Source: Puccinellia tenuiflora (Eukaryota > Streptophyta > Magnoliopsida > Poales > Poaceae). Taken from it: a stretch of 64,000 nt of DNA. A model generated the notes under the pieces. The model saw nothing but the letters and a program-made list of their open reading frames with translations, did no database searches and was not told the DNA's origin. The stretch lies in NCBI GenBank assembly GCA_012064385.1, contig QRDG01000063.1, positions 848,272 to 912,271 of the forward strand. The letters run 5' to 3'. The translations under genes and the position numbers were made by a program. This document shows positions 44,382 through 57,218 of the stretch, piece after piece. Numbering within the stretch: position 1 is the first letter of the stretch; the number at the start of each line of letters is the position of its first letter.

Positions 44382-46844
44382 ATTTTCATCTTATGAAGTT
44401 TCCCCTCTTTATGTTGAATGTTTTAATGTTGCACCTGCTTTGCCTTCCTATGCTTAATGCTTTATGCTCTAATGATTTATTTTCTTACAAGATGCCTATG
44501 CATAGGAAGAGAGTTAGACTTAAATGTGTTTGATATTTGCTTCATGATGCTCTCTTTTGCGTTCCAACTCTTATTCTTATGAGAGCATCATTAAAATTAT
44601 CATGCCTAGCTAAAAGGCTTAAAAGAAAAGCGCTTGTTGGGAGACAACCCATCTTTTGCTTTCAGTTTGTTTTTTATTTTTCTTGAGTCATGAAGTTGTT
44701 GCCTCTGTAGCAATTTTATTGTATCTTTTTCTTTTGGTTTTTTGTGCCAAGTTTAGCCTCTAATGCATTGAAAGTTGCTGTCCAAAAACAGATTCTGTGC
44801 GTCTGTTGCACGAAAATCCTAAAATCGTAAGAATTATATATTTTTCTGATAATTTTTTACAGCAAGCCTAATGCATTTATCTATCTTTCGTTAGTTTTAA
44901 GTTTTTTGATTTGAGCTGCAGAAGTTCCTCGAAAAATTCGATCTTTACAGACTATTCAGATTTTGACAGATTCTGCTTTTATTTTGCATTTGTCTCTTTA
45001 CCATCGTCATATGTGATACTCTAGGGGTAGAGTGCCATATTGAGGCTTAGTAAACAGTAGCTAATTCCCAATGAAGTTTGTTTGCAATTTGTCATGAGTT
45101 GAACATATGTGCATTTTAATTTATGAGCACTAACCCTCTAATCAAATTATGAGAAGTTTTGTGTGAAGGGAGTTTTTAAGTTCCAAAGGAGAGGAATATG
45201 AAGAAATCGAGGATGGATCAGAGCTCAAGCTTGGGGATGCCCCCATGGAACCCCCTCTGAATATCAAGAACTATCAAGAGTCAAATCTTGGGGATGCCCA
45301 AGGCATCCCCTCATCTTCATCGACTATCATAAGGTCGTCTTCGTTGAACTTCGTTTTTATCACTTTACATATTATGTGCTATGCTTGGAGCGTCTTTTTA
45401 CTTTCAGTTTTGTTTGTTTGTTTGCTGGTCATATCTTTGTTGGATCCTAGCTTTATTTGTGTGGGAGAGAGACACGCTCCGCTTTTTCATTTGAATACTC
45501 ATTTGCTTCGCTTATATCTTTTTGAGTATTATTAGCTACTATCTGTTTTCTAGTAAGCTCTCGCTTTTAGCTTTTATCTTGTTTAGAGCTGCTAGTTGTT
45601 AAGTTAAATTCTCTTGTTCTTCACTTATATTTGTTGGAGAGTTGTTGTTCAAAAATTCCTTGAATTGTCAATACGACAAAATGCTATTTGTGTGATGATA
45701 GAATAAATTGAAAAGCCTGCATAGTTTTGTAGATCATGGTGTGGATACTTGATGCTTATCAATTGTTTTGAGATGTTAAGTTGAATGCTTAAACTTGCTG
45801 GTTATTTGAGTGGAATTGATTAGTAAAGAAATATGGTTAAAAGCTTGAAATTGTGTGGTTTTTCACAGTTGTTAATTCATAGTGCTAATCTTTCCATCAA
45901 AAGAATTGTTTGGTCAACAAGGGAGACGGTGTAGAGTTTTTATGGTTATGACCGGTAGATGTCTTATGTTGTTCTGTTACCGGTTATTGATAGATGTTTG
46001 CTTCAAATACCTTTTTGCTAAGCCTAAAAATTCGTACTGAGTGTATGGTTCACTCATGCATCCAATCCCCAAAGCCAAACTTTCTTGCCAGCTGAGTCCA
46101 CCATATCTACCTATGCATGGTATTTCCTACCATTCCAAGTAAATTTGTCATGTGCTACCTTTAAAAATTCAAAATACTCCTTCTTTGTGCCTCTGTTTTT
46201 AAGCTCATGAGGGAGCAGTGGAGAGCTAGATATAACTTGTGACAAGCGAGGTCATTTCCCCCCTTTCACCCGGTGTCGATGGATTACGTCTTCACTTGAA
46301 TCAACCCGAGAGCAGCTTAAGCAAAATATAAATATAACTCACCAATTATCCTCCGCGCAATGCAAATCTGAGAAATCATCCCAAACATTGGACAGTGGTG
46401 AAACTAAGGAGAAAGAGGAGCGTACTCGCTCTTCTAAGAACCAGTTGCTCTCACAAGTCTAAAAAACCTTGCTTGTCATGAGGGACTAGATAGTTTCTCT
46501 GTTGTGAAGTCATTGACGAAAGCATGCATGCCTCAAAATCATTTTACTTCTGTTTTAAAAACCAAAAAGCTCTAGCACATGACTAATCCCTGCTTCTCTC
46601 TGCGAAGGGCCTTTCTTTTACTTTTAATGTTGAGTCAGTTTTCCCTTTTTCCTTCTATCTCCACAAAAGCAAACATCTAGCATTGACCCTGGGTAATGTT
46701 GAGCATATTACATTATCGAGGTTAAACATGAATCTTTATATTGACTTTATCTATAAGATAAGCCGTTGCAAGTTGAAGCTTTTTGCTAATTCTTACATCT
46801 TCCTTTGTGTTGATTCTTAAACACTTTTGTCATGGAATTATTAT
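44382..46844 (+). other. Non-coding interior of LARD-like element
   Basis: About 2.4 kb with no pol or gag motif. CTTGGGGATGCCC occurs twice (near 45230 and 45288). Small frames here are not supported as genes. Confidence 0.55.
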
Positions 46845-47404
46845 TGATGGGGGGATACTTTATAGGTAGGCCCATGGACCCGGAAAGTAGACCCGCCAAG
46901 ACCAAGAAGGCCAACGCCGAGTCACGAGACAAGTCACATGGGCTGGGCTGGAGACAAGTCGACCAAGGCCCGTGTGGAGAAGGGGACACGTCCAAAGATG
47001 GAGTCCAAGTACAACCCGGAGTTCTAGTTTGGAAGGACAAAGCCTAGAGTAGGACTCCGTGTATGAGTAGAACTCGACACAGATTGTAAGTCCAGGGACC
47101 CGCCACCTTTATAAGGGGGGTCCTGGATCGTAGTAAGCTAAGCTTCAACCAGTAGAGAGAAACCCTAGCCACCAGAGAGAAGTCGCCGGCTCCTGAGTTG
47201 TAGGAGCCGGGTCCTTGTAATCGAGATCTAATCAAGAGCAATAACATAGAAGCAGGAAGTAGGTCTTTACCTCTAATCAGAGGGGCCAAACCTGGGTAAA
47301 TCCTTGTTCCCCGGCGAGATTAACCGTTCCCACGTACTTCGATCACCAATGGCCCCAGAACTCATCTTCCCTGAGGAAGAACTTGCCGTGATAACCCCAC
47401 GACA
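46845..47404 (+). repeat. Tat-type Gypsy 5' LTR (560 bp)
   Basis: Starts TGATGGGGGG and ends CCCCACGACA, followed by the primer site. A TATA-like CTTTATAAGG lies at 47107-47116. Confidence 0.8.
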
Positions 47405-48616
47405 GTTGGCGCCCACCGTGGGGCCTACGGTGACGAAAGGAGTCGAGATCATTGGAGCTGCTCGTCGGGCTATGGAGAAACTCGCCATCGGGTGGGTCTA
47501 CACGGATGAGCACGAAGAGACCGAGATCGATGACTCAGGCTGGACTTCGGAGATGAACAAAGTCGACGAAGGCTACCAGCTTGTCTTTGGAGGAATCAAC
47601 GTGTTCGTTGGGATGGTTTGCGCGTCGGGTCTTCGCGTGAACTCGGCGGAGTCAGTATCAGAGCCAACCGTTGTCGTCGAATCCGACGGCGAGGAGTCGG
47701 TCGGAACTTCAGAGGTCGGCATCATCGCCGAGTTTGAGGAACCCCAAGCTGAGGAACCAGAGATGCTGCAAGAGTCAGATTCAGATTATGATGCAGATTC
47801 AGAGTCCATCCTACCCTTGTTTGAAGATCGGCTTGGGTATGGGATAGAGGAAGAGGATTATGAGGAGTCGCCAGTACGCGCTCGTGTTGTGGGAGTCTAC
47901 ATGTCTGGAAACACTGGGAATCAGTTTGATCCGACTCTGTTGACAAAGGAAATTAATGCAAGTAACGCCGCAGAGAGGGCGGCTGAGTTAACCAATGCTC
48001 GTACTGCGTTGGAGAGGCAACTAGCTGATATCACAGAAGCAAATCGTAGATTGGCCGAAGAGCAGGCCCGAGTCCAGGATGAAGCTCAAGTTGTGCGGAG
48101 GCGCCGCGAGGAGCTTACTTCAATTCAACACCGCAGAGCTAGGAGTCGCTTGCATGATGAAGTCCACATCAATCCAACCAATCTATTCACCACACCTAAT
48201 GGTCCAGGCAGAGGAGCCGGACTAGGAGGCTCAGCGGCAGCAGGAGGCGCCGCAGGAGGAGCCGGAGGAGCACCACCACCACCACCACCACCCCCAGAAG
48301 GACCGGGAGGCAGCCGTACCAACGGACCACCGCCTGAAGGAGGAGTCGGAGGAGGAGCATCTGGTGGCTTAGGGTCTCAGCCTAACATATTTCATACTCC
48401 AGAGGGACATTACTCTAATCCTATGGACAACGTTCATGCGGCGACTCTGAGATTGGAGAATATCGTGGTACCAGAGGGACCAGCAGGACAGGAGACTCGT
48501 GAGGCTATCGAGCTACTGAAGACAGCTTTAACTCAGCAAGCTTTGTATCCAACTTTTCCAGATGCAAGTAGGCTACATTCAACACCCTTTAACTCAGGTA
48601 CGAGGAGTCGGCACGG
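47304..48616 (+). CDS. Gag polyprotein, N-terminal part (interrupted)
   Basis: Open from 47304; the likely Met is at 47349 (ACCAATGG), still inside the LTR, so the frame reads through the LTR end and the primer site. Features by residue from 47304: acidic region 120-190, coiled coil about 222-275 (ERAAELTNARTALERQLADI, RRLAEEQARVQDEAQVV), then Gly/Ala/Pro-rich linker 300-355 with eight consecutive Pro. The chromovirus inserted at 48617. The frame stays open across the junction to 60962 once the insert and one CACGG copy are disregarded. The few residues after 48616 belong to the inserted LTR. Confidence 0.8.
47405..47424 (+). other. Primer-binding site region
   Basis: GTTGGCGCCCACCGTGGGGC follows the LTR end, the usual sequence at this place in many grass Gypsy elements. 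The tRNA was not identified. Confidence 0.65.
48612..48616. repeat. Chromovirus target-site duplication, left (CACGG)
   Basis: Five bases before TGTAACAGCC, identical to 60957-60961. Confidence 0.95.
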
Positions 48617-51600
48617 TGTAACAGCCCTAACTTGGTAACGAAAAAAATACGAAGAATTTTTCCACTTTTGCTTTGCATCCTTTGCATCATGGCATGCATG
48701 TGAACTTGTCATTTCTAACAAATGCACCTTGTTTTGGAAATCAATTGTAATGGGAAGCCAACCTTCCCAAAACCTCCAACCAAATGTTTACTCAACTTGT
48801 CAACCAACCATCCTTGGACTCTCAACTTGTTTTGGAAGTTCCATATTTTTGCCTCTTATCCTCAATTCTCAAATTCCAAGTTTTGTCAATCGGGAAATAT
48901 ATATGAGAATTCAATTTGGCTTATTTCAAACTACACTTTTGGAACCAAGTTAGGCTCTCCAAAATTTCAAACTAAAACCATGGGAAGCTCCAGTATTATT
49001 GCTAGGGTCTCCATGAATAATTTCAATATTTTTGGGTTTGTATAAATGCTCCAATTAAATGCATTTTGGTTTTTGCTCCAAATTACCCTAACTAAAAGAT
49101 ATGAACAAATGTTGGGCAAACTAATTTATTTGACCTCACCAATTTTTGTGGTGGTTCTACAAGGTAATTAAAGACTTCATGAATTTTTCTGGGATTTTAG
49201 AAAGTTTCCTTGTGCCCCAAATAAATTGTCAAAGTTGCTCTGGGGACCTGTTTGTTTTGGTTTCAAATTGTCCAGGGACCTTTTTGCGAATCTCTTTTTC
49301 CCTCTCTCACCTTCCTCACTGTGCTCCATGGCACTGGCGCCATGCCGCACGCCACCGTGGCCCGTGGACGATGAGGACGCTGCCCATGCCGCTCACCTGC
49401 TCCTCCTCTCACACCCGATCCTTTTCCTCCCCTAATTTTCCCGGATCGAGTCACGGTTCATCCCCAGAGTTTCCTCTCTACGGCCGTGGTCATCGAGCTC
49501 CCGATTCGCCGTCGTTGGAGTGTCCCGGGATGAACAGACGCCGCCAACACGTCCGCCTTGACCTCCTCTTCCTCCCCACCGGAGGAATCGAGCCGGGAGG
49601 CCCAACATCGACGCGGGCGCCCAACATCGACGCGGGCATCCTCGACTTCGTCCGCCTCTGGCCGCCGCTTTTCCTCTCTCCCCCGAGCTCCTCGCCGCTG
49701 ATTTCGGCCACCCCTGCTTCGTCGCGAGCACCAACACGCCAGGGTGAGCATCGCCCCGTTTTAACCTCTCCCGCGCTCCCGATTTCCCTCTCCCTCCGCC
49801 CGTATTTGGTCGCCGGCGGCGTACGCTGCGTCAGCAGCGTCAGCACGCGTGCGTCCACTGCAACCGCGCGCGCCCGGCCTGGCCCCCGGCCTGACCGGCC
49901 ACGAGGCCGGGGCCTCTCGGGTCCCTGCCCGGCCATATGGGCCGGCCCGGTGGCCGGGGCCTCTCGGGCTGTGGCCCGGACATAATGGCCGGCCTGCACC
50001 GGCCTGGCCGGCCTGTTTGAGGAATAGGGTTTCCCTTCTTAATTTTTAAGCGGTGTTTGATAATCGATAATTAATTGAAAAATGCTTCAAATTCGACGAA
50101 TCAAATTTCACAATGTTCGGTAAAACAAACTCTACCCTTTGGGATCATTGTAACCTTCTTTTGGAATTATTTTCTTTTGGTTATTTAAGAATTCCCAAAA
50201 TAGGTTAAATAATGCCTAATTTGAGAAATCCATAACTTATTCAATATTTGTCCAAAATTTATGAAATAAATATCAAAGTGGTCAACTTGTCAAATGCTAT
50301 CAACCCATGCACTTATCACACCATGATCACAAACTTTTATTTGATGTTATTCATAAATTGTTTAAATTAATTAAATTCAATTATTTAATTAATTTGCTAT
50401 TTATTCATCGGTGCTCCGAAAATTACAAATAAATTACCGAAATGATCGGAAGAACGAAACCTATCCATTCATGTCATGTTCATGCATAATTGAGCCACTT
50501 CTCTAATAATTTGATAATTTATAAAGAATTGTGGTCACTAAGATAAATATGGGGTTGGTTCCAAATAATTGCACTAATTATTTGGCTCCCCATTTAATTT
50601 TGTTTTTAATATATAGGATGGTATCTTTGCATCAATTGGACATGTCATCATGTGATTGAGCATTGCATCTTGTGTTCGTGTGATTTATGTGTGCTTTGTT
50701 TTTCTTTGGGTATCGATAGATTCCGGAGTCGAGGGTCTCTCTAACTACCCCGACGAGCAGTACTTCACGACCGGGCAGCAAGGCAAGAGATAACCTAACC
50801 TTCTTGGCATCTAGCATCCTATGATTTTTATCAAATTATTTTATCCACCATATTATTTGCATGCGATTCAAATGTCTTTTTGGTAAATATTAGAATATCC
50901 TATGAATGCATGTTCTTCCCCGAGCCAATCACATGTATCCCTACCTATGAAACCTAGGGTTGAAGTGTTGGCCGAGTTAAAGATAGAATTGTTGTATTCA
51001 TATGCTTAGCTATGCTTAGCAATGCTTATATAAATGCTTTATGTCCGTTATTAATTCCATAATTGTTTATGTTGATGGAATGATTCGGGCACGGTGGATA
51101 ATGGTGATGCTTAATTAAAATGCTAAGACGGTTCGGGTGAGTTGCCATCGCGGATGGTGTTTTGCCTCACTCTAGCCCCTAGGAGCGAGTTCTTGTCTCT
51201 AGAACCAAGATCGAGCAAGCTGCCATTGGTGGGTGTATGGGCGCCTTACCGACCGAATAATTTGTGAGGGGCTTGTCAAGGGTCCTCTAGTTCGAGCTTT
51301 CCATTTGCGCGTGAGTTGTGTGGGTGGAAAAAGGAACGAGGATGGTGGTGTTTAGGATGTGGCCGCGGGGCAGGGCGCTGGGAGCGCTTAACCTGTCCTT
51401 CCGCACACAGATGGTCCTTGAGTAAGCCTCATGCAATGTAAAGGTCTAACCGCGCCCGCTTGCCGGCCTTCCCCGGAAGAGGGCCAACTAGGTGAGCCGG
51501 ACGGTACCAATGGATAAGGAGCTGGGATTCCCTTGGAACCTGGCGACTTCAAATAGTACACCCCTGCAGGGTTTAATCTTTTCGAAAAGCCGTGTCCGCG

Positions 51601-52372
51601 GTTATGGACGACTTGGGAACGGATATACGAGACCATAGATAATTTTTAACCTAATTGATATGGCAGCTAGAGGTTGCATAATCAACTGAGATAAAGGTTC
51701 ATTTCCTCGAGGGGGAGTCGAGGGAGTGCCTTGTGTGAGATGAGTGGGGATGGTTGTAAGTAGGTTCGCCGAGAACCGAAGATGATAATGTTACTCTCTT
51801 ACCCCCTTTATAAAAATACTCTGATTAGACGAAAGCCATGTGTCTTTTATGTTTCGGTTTATGAAAGTTAGCTTTATGCAAAGGAAATACATATAAAGCT
51901 TTAGAGCCCCCGTCAGTCATTGGGCCTATATCGCCCTACTAAACTTGTGAGTACATCGTACTCAGTCTCTCTTTGCTGCCTCTATGATTTTGTATTTCAG
52001 AGGAGGACGACACCGAGCAACTAGGTGGGTTCTTCGTTGACGTCGACTACTAGTCTGGGGTTCCCAGGTGGCAGCTTGGGACCGTGGAACAAGCTGGCTT
52101 GGGTGATGTTTATTGTAGGCCTCTTAGGCCATATATTTGCTTCTTGTTGTTAGACAACACTACCCGCTTCCGCTTGATGACTTGTTGGATCTGTGATCCT
52201 TTTGCTGTGTAATATTTGTATTCTTCTCGTTATATGAGTTGCTATATGTTTTGTGTCGTAGAGTCATGCTTTGTGCCAGTTCTGTTCCACAAGTCTCGAT
52301 CTTTGTATTATACCTTGATGGTTGTGCCAACTACATAGCCTCACCGTATAATTCCGAGGTCGGGGCGTTACA
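48617..52372 (+). repeat. Chromovirus 5' LTR (3756 bp)
   Basis: TGTAACAGCC...GGGCGTTACA. Contains a GGCCGG-rich tract at 49870-50020 and an 18-bp tandem duplication near 49605-49640 that the 3' LTR lacks. Frames in it (for example 49146-49985) recur in the other LTR and are not genes. Confidence 0.95.
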
Positions 52373-52373
52373 A

Positions 52374-52391
52374 GTTGGTATCAGAGCAGGA
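52374..52391 (+). other. Chromovirus primer-binding site (tRNA-Met)
   Basis: GTTGGTATCAGAGCAGGA, one or two bases after the LTR end. Confidence 0.9.
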
Positions 52392-52766
52392 CTGCCTGTA
52401 GGAAACCCTTTCTTCTGGTCGATGTCGAGTCTAGTGAAAACTATTTTGACCTAAAAATGAGTTGTGAAAACCTTCTTAGGATTCTTTTTACTTCTCATCC
52501 AACTCGATCTACTCTGTTTCTTACCTCTATTTGTTTTATGCTTGGTGTCGATGTTTAGGTTCTCGGGGTTTGGGTTCTTACCGTCCAGTATGCCTCGAGT
52601 CCGTTATATCCGTTTGATATCGCCTCGATGACTTGATGTCACCGAGGTTGCCTAAATCTATCTTTCGTGTTTATTGCTTCTTAAATATCTATATCTAGGA
52701 GCAACCTTTGATCTATCCTATCTGTCAGAATCGGTTACTAACTTGACATTGTTCCAATTCTTCAGA

Positions 52767-55700
52767 ATGGCTCCTACCCGTCGTGGGGAACATAGCAGCC
52801 CTGATCCTCCACCGCCCCCTTCGATGGCAGAGGTTATGATGGCAATTGAACAAAACCGTCTGCGCAATGAGCGGTTGCTCGAGCAGCTGGTCCAGCAAGG
52901 GGCCAGGAGGAACACGGACTGCACCACCCTCAACCAGTTCTTGCGGTCCCAACCTCCTACATTCTCTGAAGCTAAGGAGCCGCTTGATGCGGATGATTGG
53001 CTTCGGGCTATCGAGCGCAAGTTTGCCGCTCTTCACGTTCCGGCGGCAGAACATGTCAACTTCGCCACCTACCTGTTGGAAGGCGCCGCCGGCTCTTGGT
53101 GGGAGAGCCACGTGGCAATGGTCGCCGCGGGCCATGTTGTCACATGGGAGGAGTTCCGCACCGCCTTCCGTGCGGCGTACATCCCCAAGCCCATCCTCGA
53201 GCTCAAGAGGCGGGAGTTCCTGGACCTAACCCAGGGACGCATGGACGTCCAGTCTTATGGACGGGAGTTCAACCACCTCTCCTGTTACTCCCCTCGGGAC
53301 GTGACGAATGATGAGGACAAGCAATATCTCTTCCGCAAGGGGCTCGCACCTCGCCTTCGATACGAGCTCCTACCCTTCAAGTTCACCTCCTACCAAGAGC
53401 TCTACAACCAGGCTCTCACCATGGAGCAAGGTAGGAAGGAGCTAGAGGCTTCTAAGAGGCCAGTTTCCACCGACCACCAGAGCTCCTCCTCGGAGGGCAA
53501 GAAGCGCAAGGTCTTCGTGCCTTTCAGCGCCGTGCCAAAGGCGCCCTTCGCGCCGAAGCCCACCGGGTACCTACCACCTCCGCCTCGCCCAGCTACTTCG
53601 ACCTTGGGTGCGGCTGGAGGCGGTTTTCGCCCTCGACTGCCTGCCCCACCGGGGGTCACGTGCTTCGCTTGTGGCCAGCCGGGGCACTACTCCAGGGAGT
53701 GTCCCCAGAAGGCACCGGCTACCTCGGCACCTGCACCAGCCCCCTCTACCCCAGCCGCCAAGGCTACCACCGTCAGCCGTGGTCGCCTGAACCACGTCTC
53801 AGCTGAAGGCGTTGAGGAGGACTCCGGAGTTCTCATGGGTACGCTTCGAATCAATACCTATCCAGCTTCAGTGTTATTTGACTCTGGAGCTTCGCATTCG
53901 TTCATATCCATATCATATGCACACAACCATCAAATACTGTTTGTGATGATGGATCCCCCGCTAGTGGTTAAAACACCTGGTTCTCGATGGCAAACCAAAT
54001 GGATCACTCCTGAAGTGCAGGTTTCCATAGGCTCCACCCCTTTTCCATTTCAGTTGATAGCCCTGAAGTCAGAGGGTCTGGATGTTATTCTGGGCATGGA
54101 CTGGTTAGTCAAGTATCAGGCCAACCTGGACTGTGTTGCCAAGACTATCTCAGTGATCCATTCGTATTATGGGGAAGTGCGCTATTGGTCCCCTTCTTCC
54201 GCAGCTCCATCTGCGGTTACCCCTTTTTCCCCGGAGATCAGTCTGTTTTTCATGGAAGGTGTCACCCCGCCTGAAATGCATGAAGTGGAGGTGGTGTGTG
54301 ATTTCCCCGATGTTTTTTCGGAGGAATTGCCCGGCATGCCACCCGATCGCAGCGTGGAGTTTGTGATTGAGTTGGTTCCGGGAACCGCCCCAGTTTCCAA
54401 AACGCCCTACCGTATGCCAACGGAAGAGCTAGCTGAGTTGAAGAAGCAATTGGATGAGCTACTGGAAAAAGAATTCATCCGACCGATTAGCTCACCTTGG
54501 GGCTGCCCGGTCATCTTTGTCAAGAAGAGGGATACAAATGTTCCTCGACTGGTCGTTGACTACCGCCCTCTTAATGCGGTGACCATCAAGAACAAGTATC
54601 CAATTCCTCGAATAACCGACTTGTTCGATCAACTAGCTGGAGCAGCGGTATTCTCCAAGATGGATCTGAGGTCAGGCTACCACCAGATTAAAATCCGGAA
54701 GGAGGATATTCCGAAGACGGCCTTCACCACTCGCTATGGGCTATATGAGTATACCGTCATGTCTTTCAGCCTCACTAATGCTCTGGCTACATTCATGAGG
54801 CTAATGAACTCCATCTTCCACGAGTACCTCGACAAGTTCGTCATCATCTACATCGATGACATCCTTGTGTACTCCAAGACAGAAGATGAACATGCTGAAC
54901 ATCTTTGACTTGTCCTGACCAAGCTTCGAGATCACCGTCTATATGCCAAGTTCTCTAAATGTGAGTTTTGGCTGAAGGAGCTCATCTTTCTCGGTCATGT
55001 GGTGTCAGCTGCCGGAGTAGCGGTGATACCCGACAAGATTCAGGCAATCCTGGATTGGCCAACTCCCAAATCCGTCAAAGATATCCGAAGCTTCCTTGGA
55101 TTGGCGGGTTATTACCGTCGATTTATTGAGGGCTTCTCCAAAATAGCAAAGGCATTGACTGAACTCCTCAAGAAAGGCAAGCCATTTGTGTGGTCAGACA
55201 AGGCTGAAGAGAGTTTCCAAACCCTCAAGGTCAAGCTCACCACCACCCCGGTACTTGTCCTTCCCGATACCGCCAAGGACTTTGTCGTCTATTGTGATGC
55301 ATCACTCCAAGGCTTGGGCTGTGTCTTGATGCAAGAGGGCCATGTGGTCGCCTATGCTTCCCGTCAACTCAAGCCACATGAGCAAAATTATCCAACTCAT
55401 GATTTGGAGCTTGCCGCCGTGGTGCATGCTCTGAAGCAATGGAGGCCCTACCTCTTGGGCAACCGTTGCGAGATCTACTCCGACCACCAAAGTCTGAAAT
55501 ATCTATTCACCCAGCCTGATCTGAACTTGAGGCAGAGGAGATGGCTGGAATTGATAAAGGACTATGATGTGACTCTCAATTATCAGCCCGGCAAGGCAAA
55601 TGTCGTGGCGGATGCTCTGAGCCGCAAGGCCTATTGCAATACCGTGATGGTTGAAAAAGCACAACCGGCTCTCCACGAGGAATTTGCTAGGTTGAATCTG

Positions 55701-57134
55701 GAGATTGTTCCTTCCGGTTTTCTAGCTAACCTCGAGATCAAATCCACTCTCAAGGATAATATCAAGGCTGCTCAGCAAAATGATGAGGAAATCCTTGAGA
55801 TCAAAGAGAAAATGGAAAATGGGAAGGCCAATTGTTTCTCGGTGGATGACAAGGGTGTTGTCTATTTCGGTGACCGTCTAGTGGTGCCCAAGAGTGGAAA
55901 TGTGAGGGAGTTGATCCTTTCTGAAGCTCATGAGTCACCTATCTCTATTCACCCGGGTAGCACCAAAATGTATCAAGACCTGCGTCCTCAGTTTTGGTGG
56001 TCTTGCATGAAGCGCGAGATCGCCGAGTATGTTGCCGAATGCGACGTTTGCCGCCGAGTGAAGGCTGAACATCAAAGGCCGACTGGTACTCTTCGCCCCA
56101 TAGCCATTCCTGAATGGAAATGGGATGAAATTGGTATGGATTTCATTACCGGATTTCCAAGATCACAAAGGGGTAATGATGCCATTTGGGTAGTCATTGA
56201 TCGTCTATCCAAGGTCGCCCACTTCCTCCCGGTTCGCGAGGATATAACGGCTAAGCAACTAGCCGAGTTGTACCTTGCACGGATCTTTCCTCTCCATGGT
56301 GTCCCTATGAGCATCATATCGGACAGAGGAAGCCTATTTGTATCCAAATTCTGGCAGAGTTTCCAAAGTGCTTTAGGAACTCGTGTGAACCTAAGCACTG
56401 CTTACCACCCTCAAACTGACGGTCAAACGGAAAGGGTGAATCAAGTCCTTGAGGACATGCTTCGGGCTTGTGTCATCTCCTTCGGTAAGAGTTGGGAAAA
56501 GTACCTCCCTCTCGCCGAGTTCTCCTACAACAATAGCTATCAAGCCAGTCTGCAAATGGCTCCTTTCGAGGTCCTTTATGGGAGAAAATGCCGGACTCCT
56601 CTCAATTGGTCTGAAACCGGGGAGAGGTCACTCTTCGGTCCGGATGTGATCAATGAAGCCGAAGAGAAAGTCCGTGTCATTCGAGAAAACCTCAAAGCTT
56701 CTCAATCCCGTCAGAAAAGCTATTATGACAAGCATCATCAGGAGGTCCACTATGAAATTGGTGACAAGGCTTACCTTCGAGTCTCTCCTCTCCGTGGCGT
56801 TCGTCGCTTCGGAATCAAGGGCAAATTGGCACCTCGCTATGTTGGCCCTTTCACCATCCTAGCCAAGCGAGGAGATCTCTCCTATAAACTTGAGTTACCC
56901 TCCAACTTCCCGGATGTTCATGATGTGTTCCATGTTTCCCAACTCCGCCGGTGCTTCAAGGATCCAATCCGTGGGGTTGACCATGAGGCATTGGACATTC
57001 AAGAGGATTTGACCTATCACGAGCATCCTATCCGTATCTTGGATGAAGCGGAGAGGAAAACCCGCAACAAGTCCATCAAGTTCCTCAAAGTTCAATGGTC
57101 CAACCATTCCGAGGAAGAAGCAACATGGGAGTGA
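52767..57134 (+). pseudogene. Chromovirus gag-pol, one frame broken by a single internal stop
   Basis: Met at 52767 (MAPTRRGEHSS); upstream in-frame residues are leader. By residue: Gag about 60-240; CCHC knuckle CFACGQPGHYSREC from 299; aspartic protease LFDSGASHSF with D372; RT with YIDDILVYS near 695; TGA stop at 54906-54908 (codon 714); RNase H with D844; integrase HHCC about 1055-1100 and catalytic motifs GMDFITGF, ISDRG and QTDGQTERVN. The C-terminal 50 residues (ILDEAERKTRNKSIKFLKVQ) are chromodomain-like. The frame is otherwise open for 4.4 kb, and both sides of the stop are in the same frame. The terminal TGA at 57132 also looks premature: homologous sequence (TSLRQEYPTFF) continues in frame to a TAG. 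The RT motif usually read FGLTNAPATF appears as FSLTNALATF. It was probably functional until recently. Confidence 0.92.
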
Positions 57135-57201
57135 GAAACTAGTCTTCGTCAGGAATACCCCACCTTCTTCACTCAAGCCTAGAATCTCGGGACGAGATTC
57201 C

Positions 57202-57218
57202 TGTAAGGGGGGTAGAAT
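57202..57218 (+). other. Chromovirus polypurine tract
   Basis: TGTAAGGGGGGTAGAAT directly before the 3' LTR. Confidence 0.8.

Larger units (their letters stand above)
42147..46844 (+). mobile_element. LARD-like (non-autonomous) LTR retrotransposon, 5' portion
   Basis: Starts TGATACGTCTCAAACGTATC, an LTR terminus common in Triticeae. 5' LTR 42147-43656, tRNA-Asp primer site, short acidic frame, then about 2.4 kb without pol motifs. The candidate left target site is GTTGC (42142-42146). The 3' part would lie beyond the Gypsy inserted at 46845, outside the window. Absence of pol in 3.2 kb of internal DNA suggests non-autonomy, but pol further right cannot be excluded. Confidence 0.72.
46845..48616 (+). 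mobile_element. Tat-type Gypsy element, 5' part (LTR, primer site, gag start)
   Basis: Inserted in the LARD-like element (left flank ATTAT). It is interrupted at 48617 by the chromovirus and continues at 60962. LTR 46845-47404. Confidence 0.88.

Noticed and set aside
49146..49999. 279-codon frame and antisense partners, with copies at 57746-58580
   Set aside because: Both copies lie in the paired chromovirus LTRs and the 18-bp duplication changes the frame; not a gene.
52718..56398. Frames antisense or shifted to the chromovirus gag-pol
   Set aside because: Shadows of a long frame with complete domain order.
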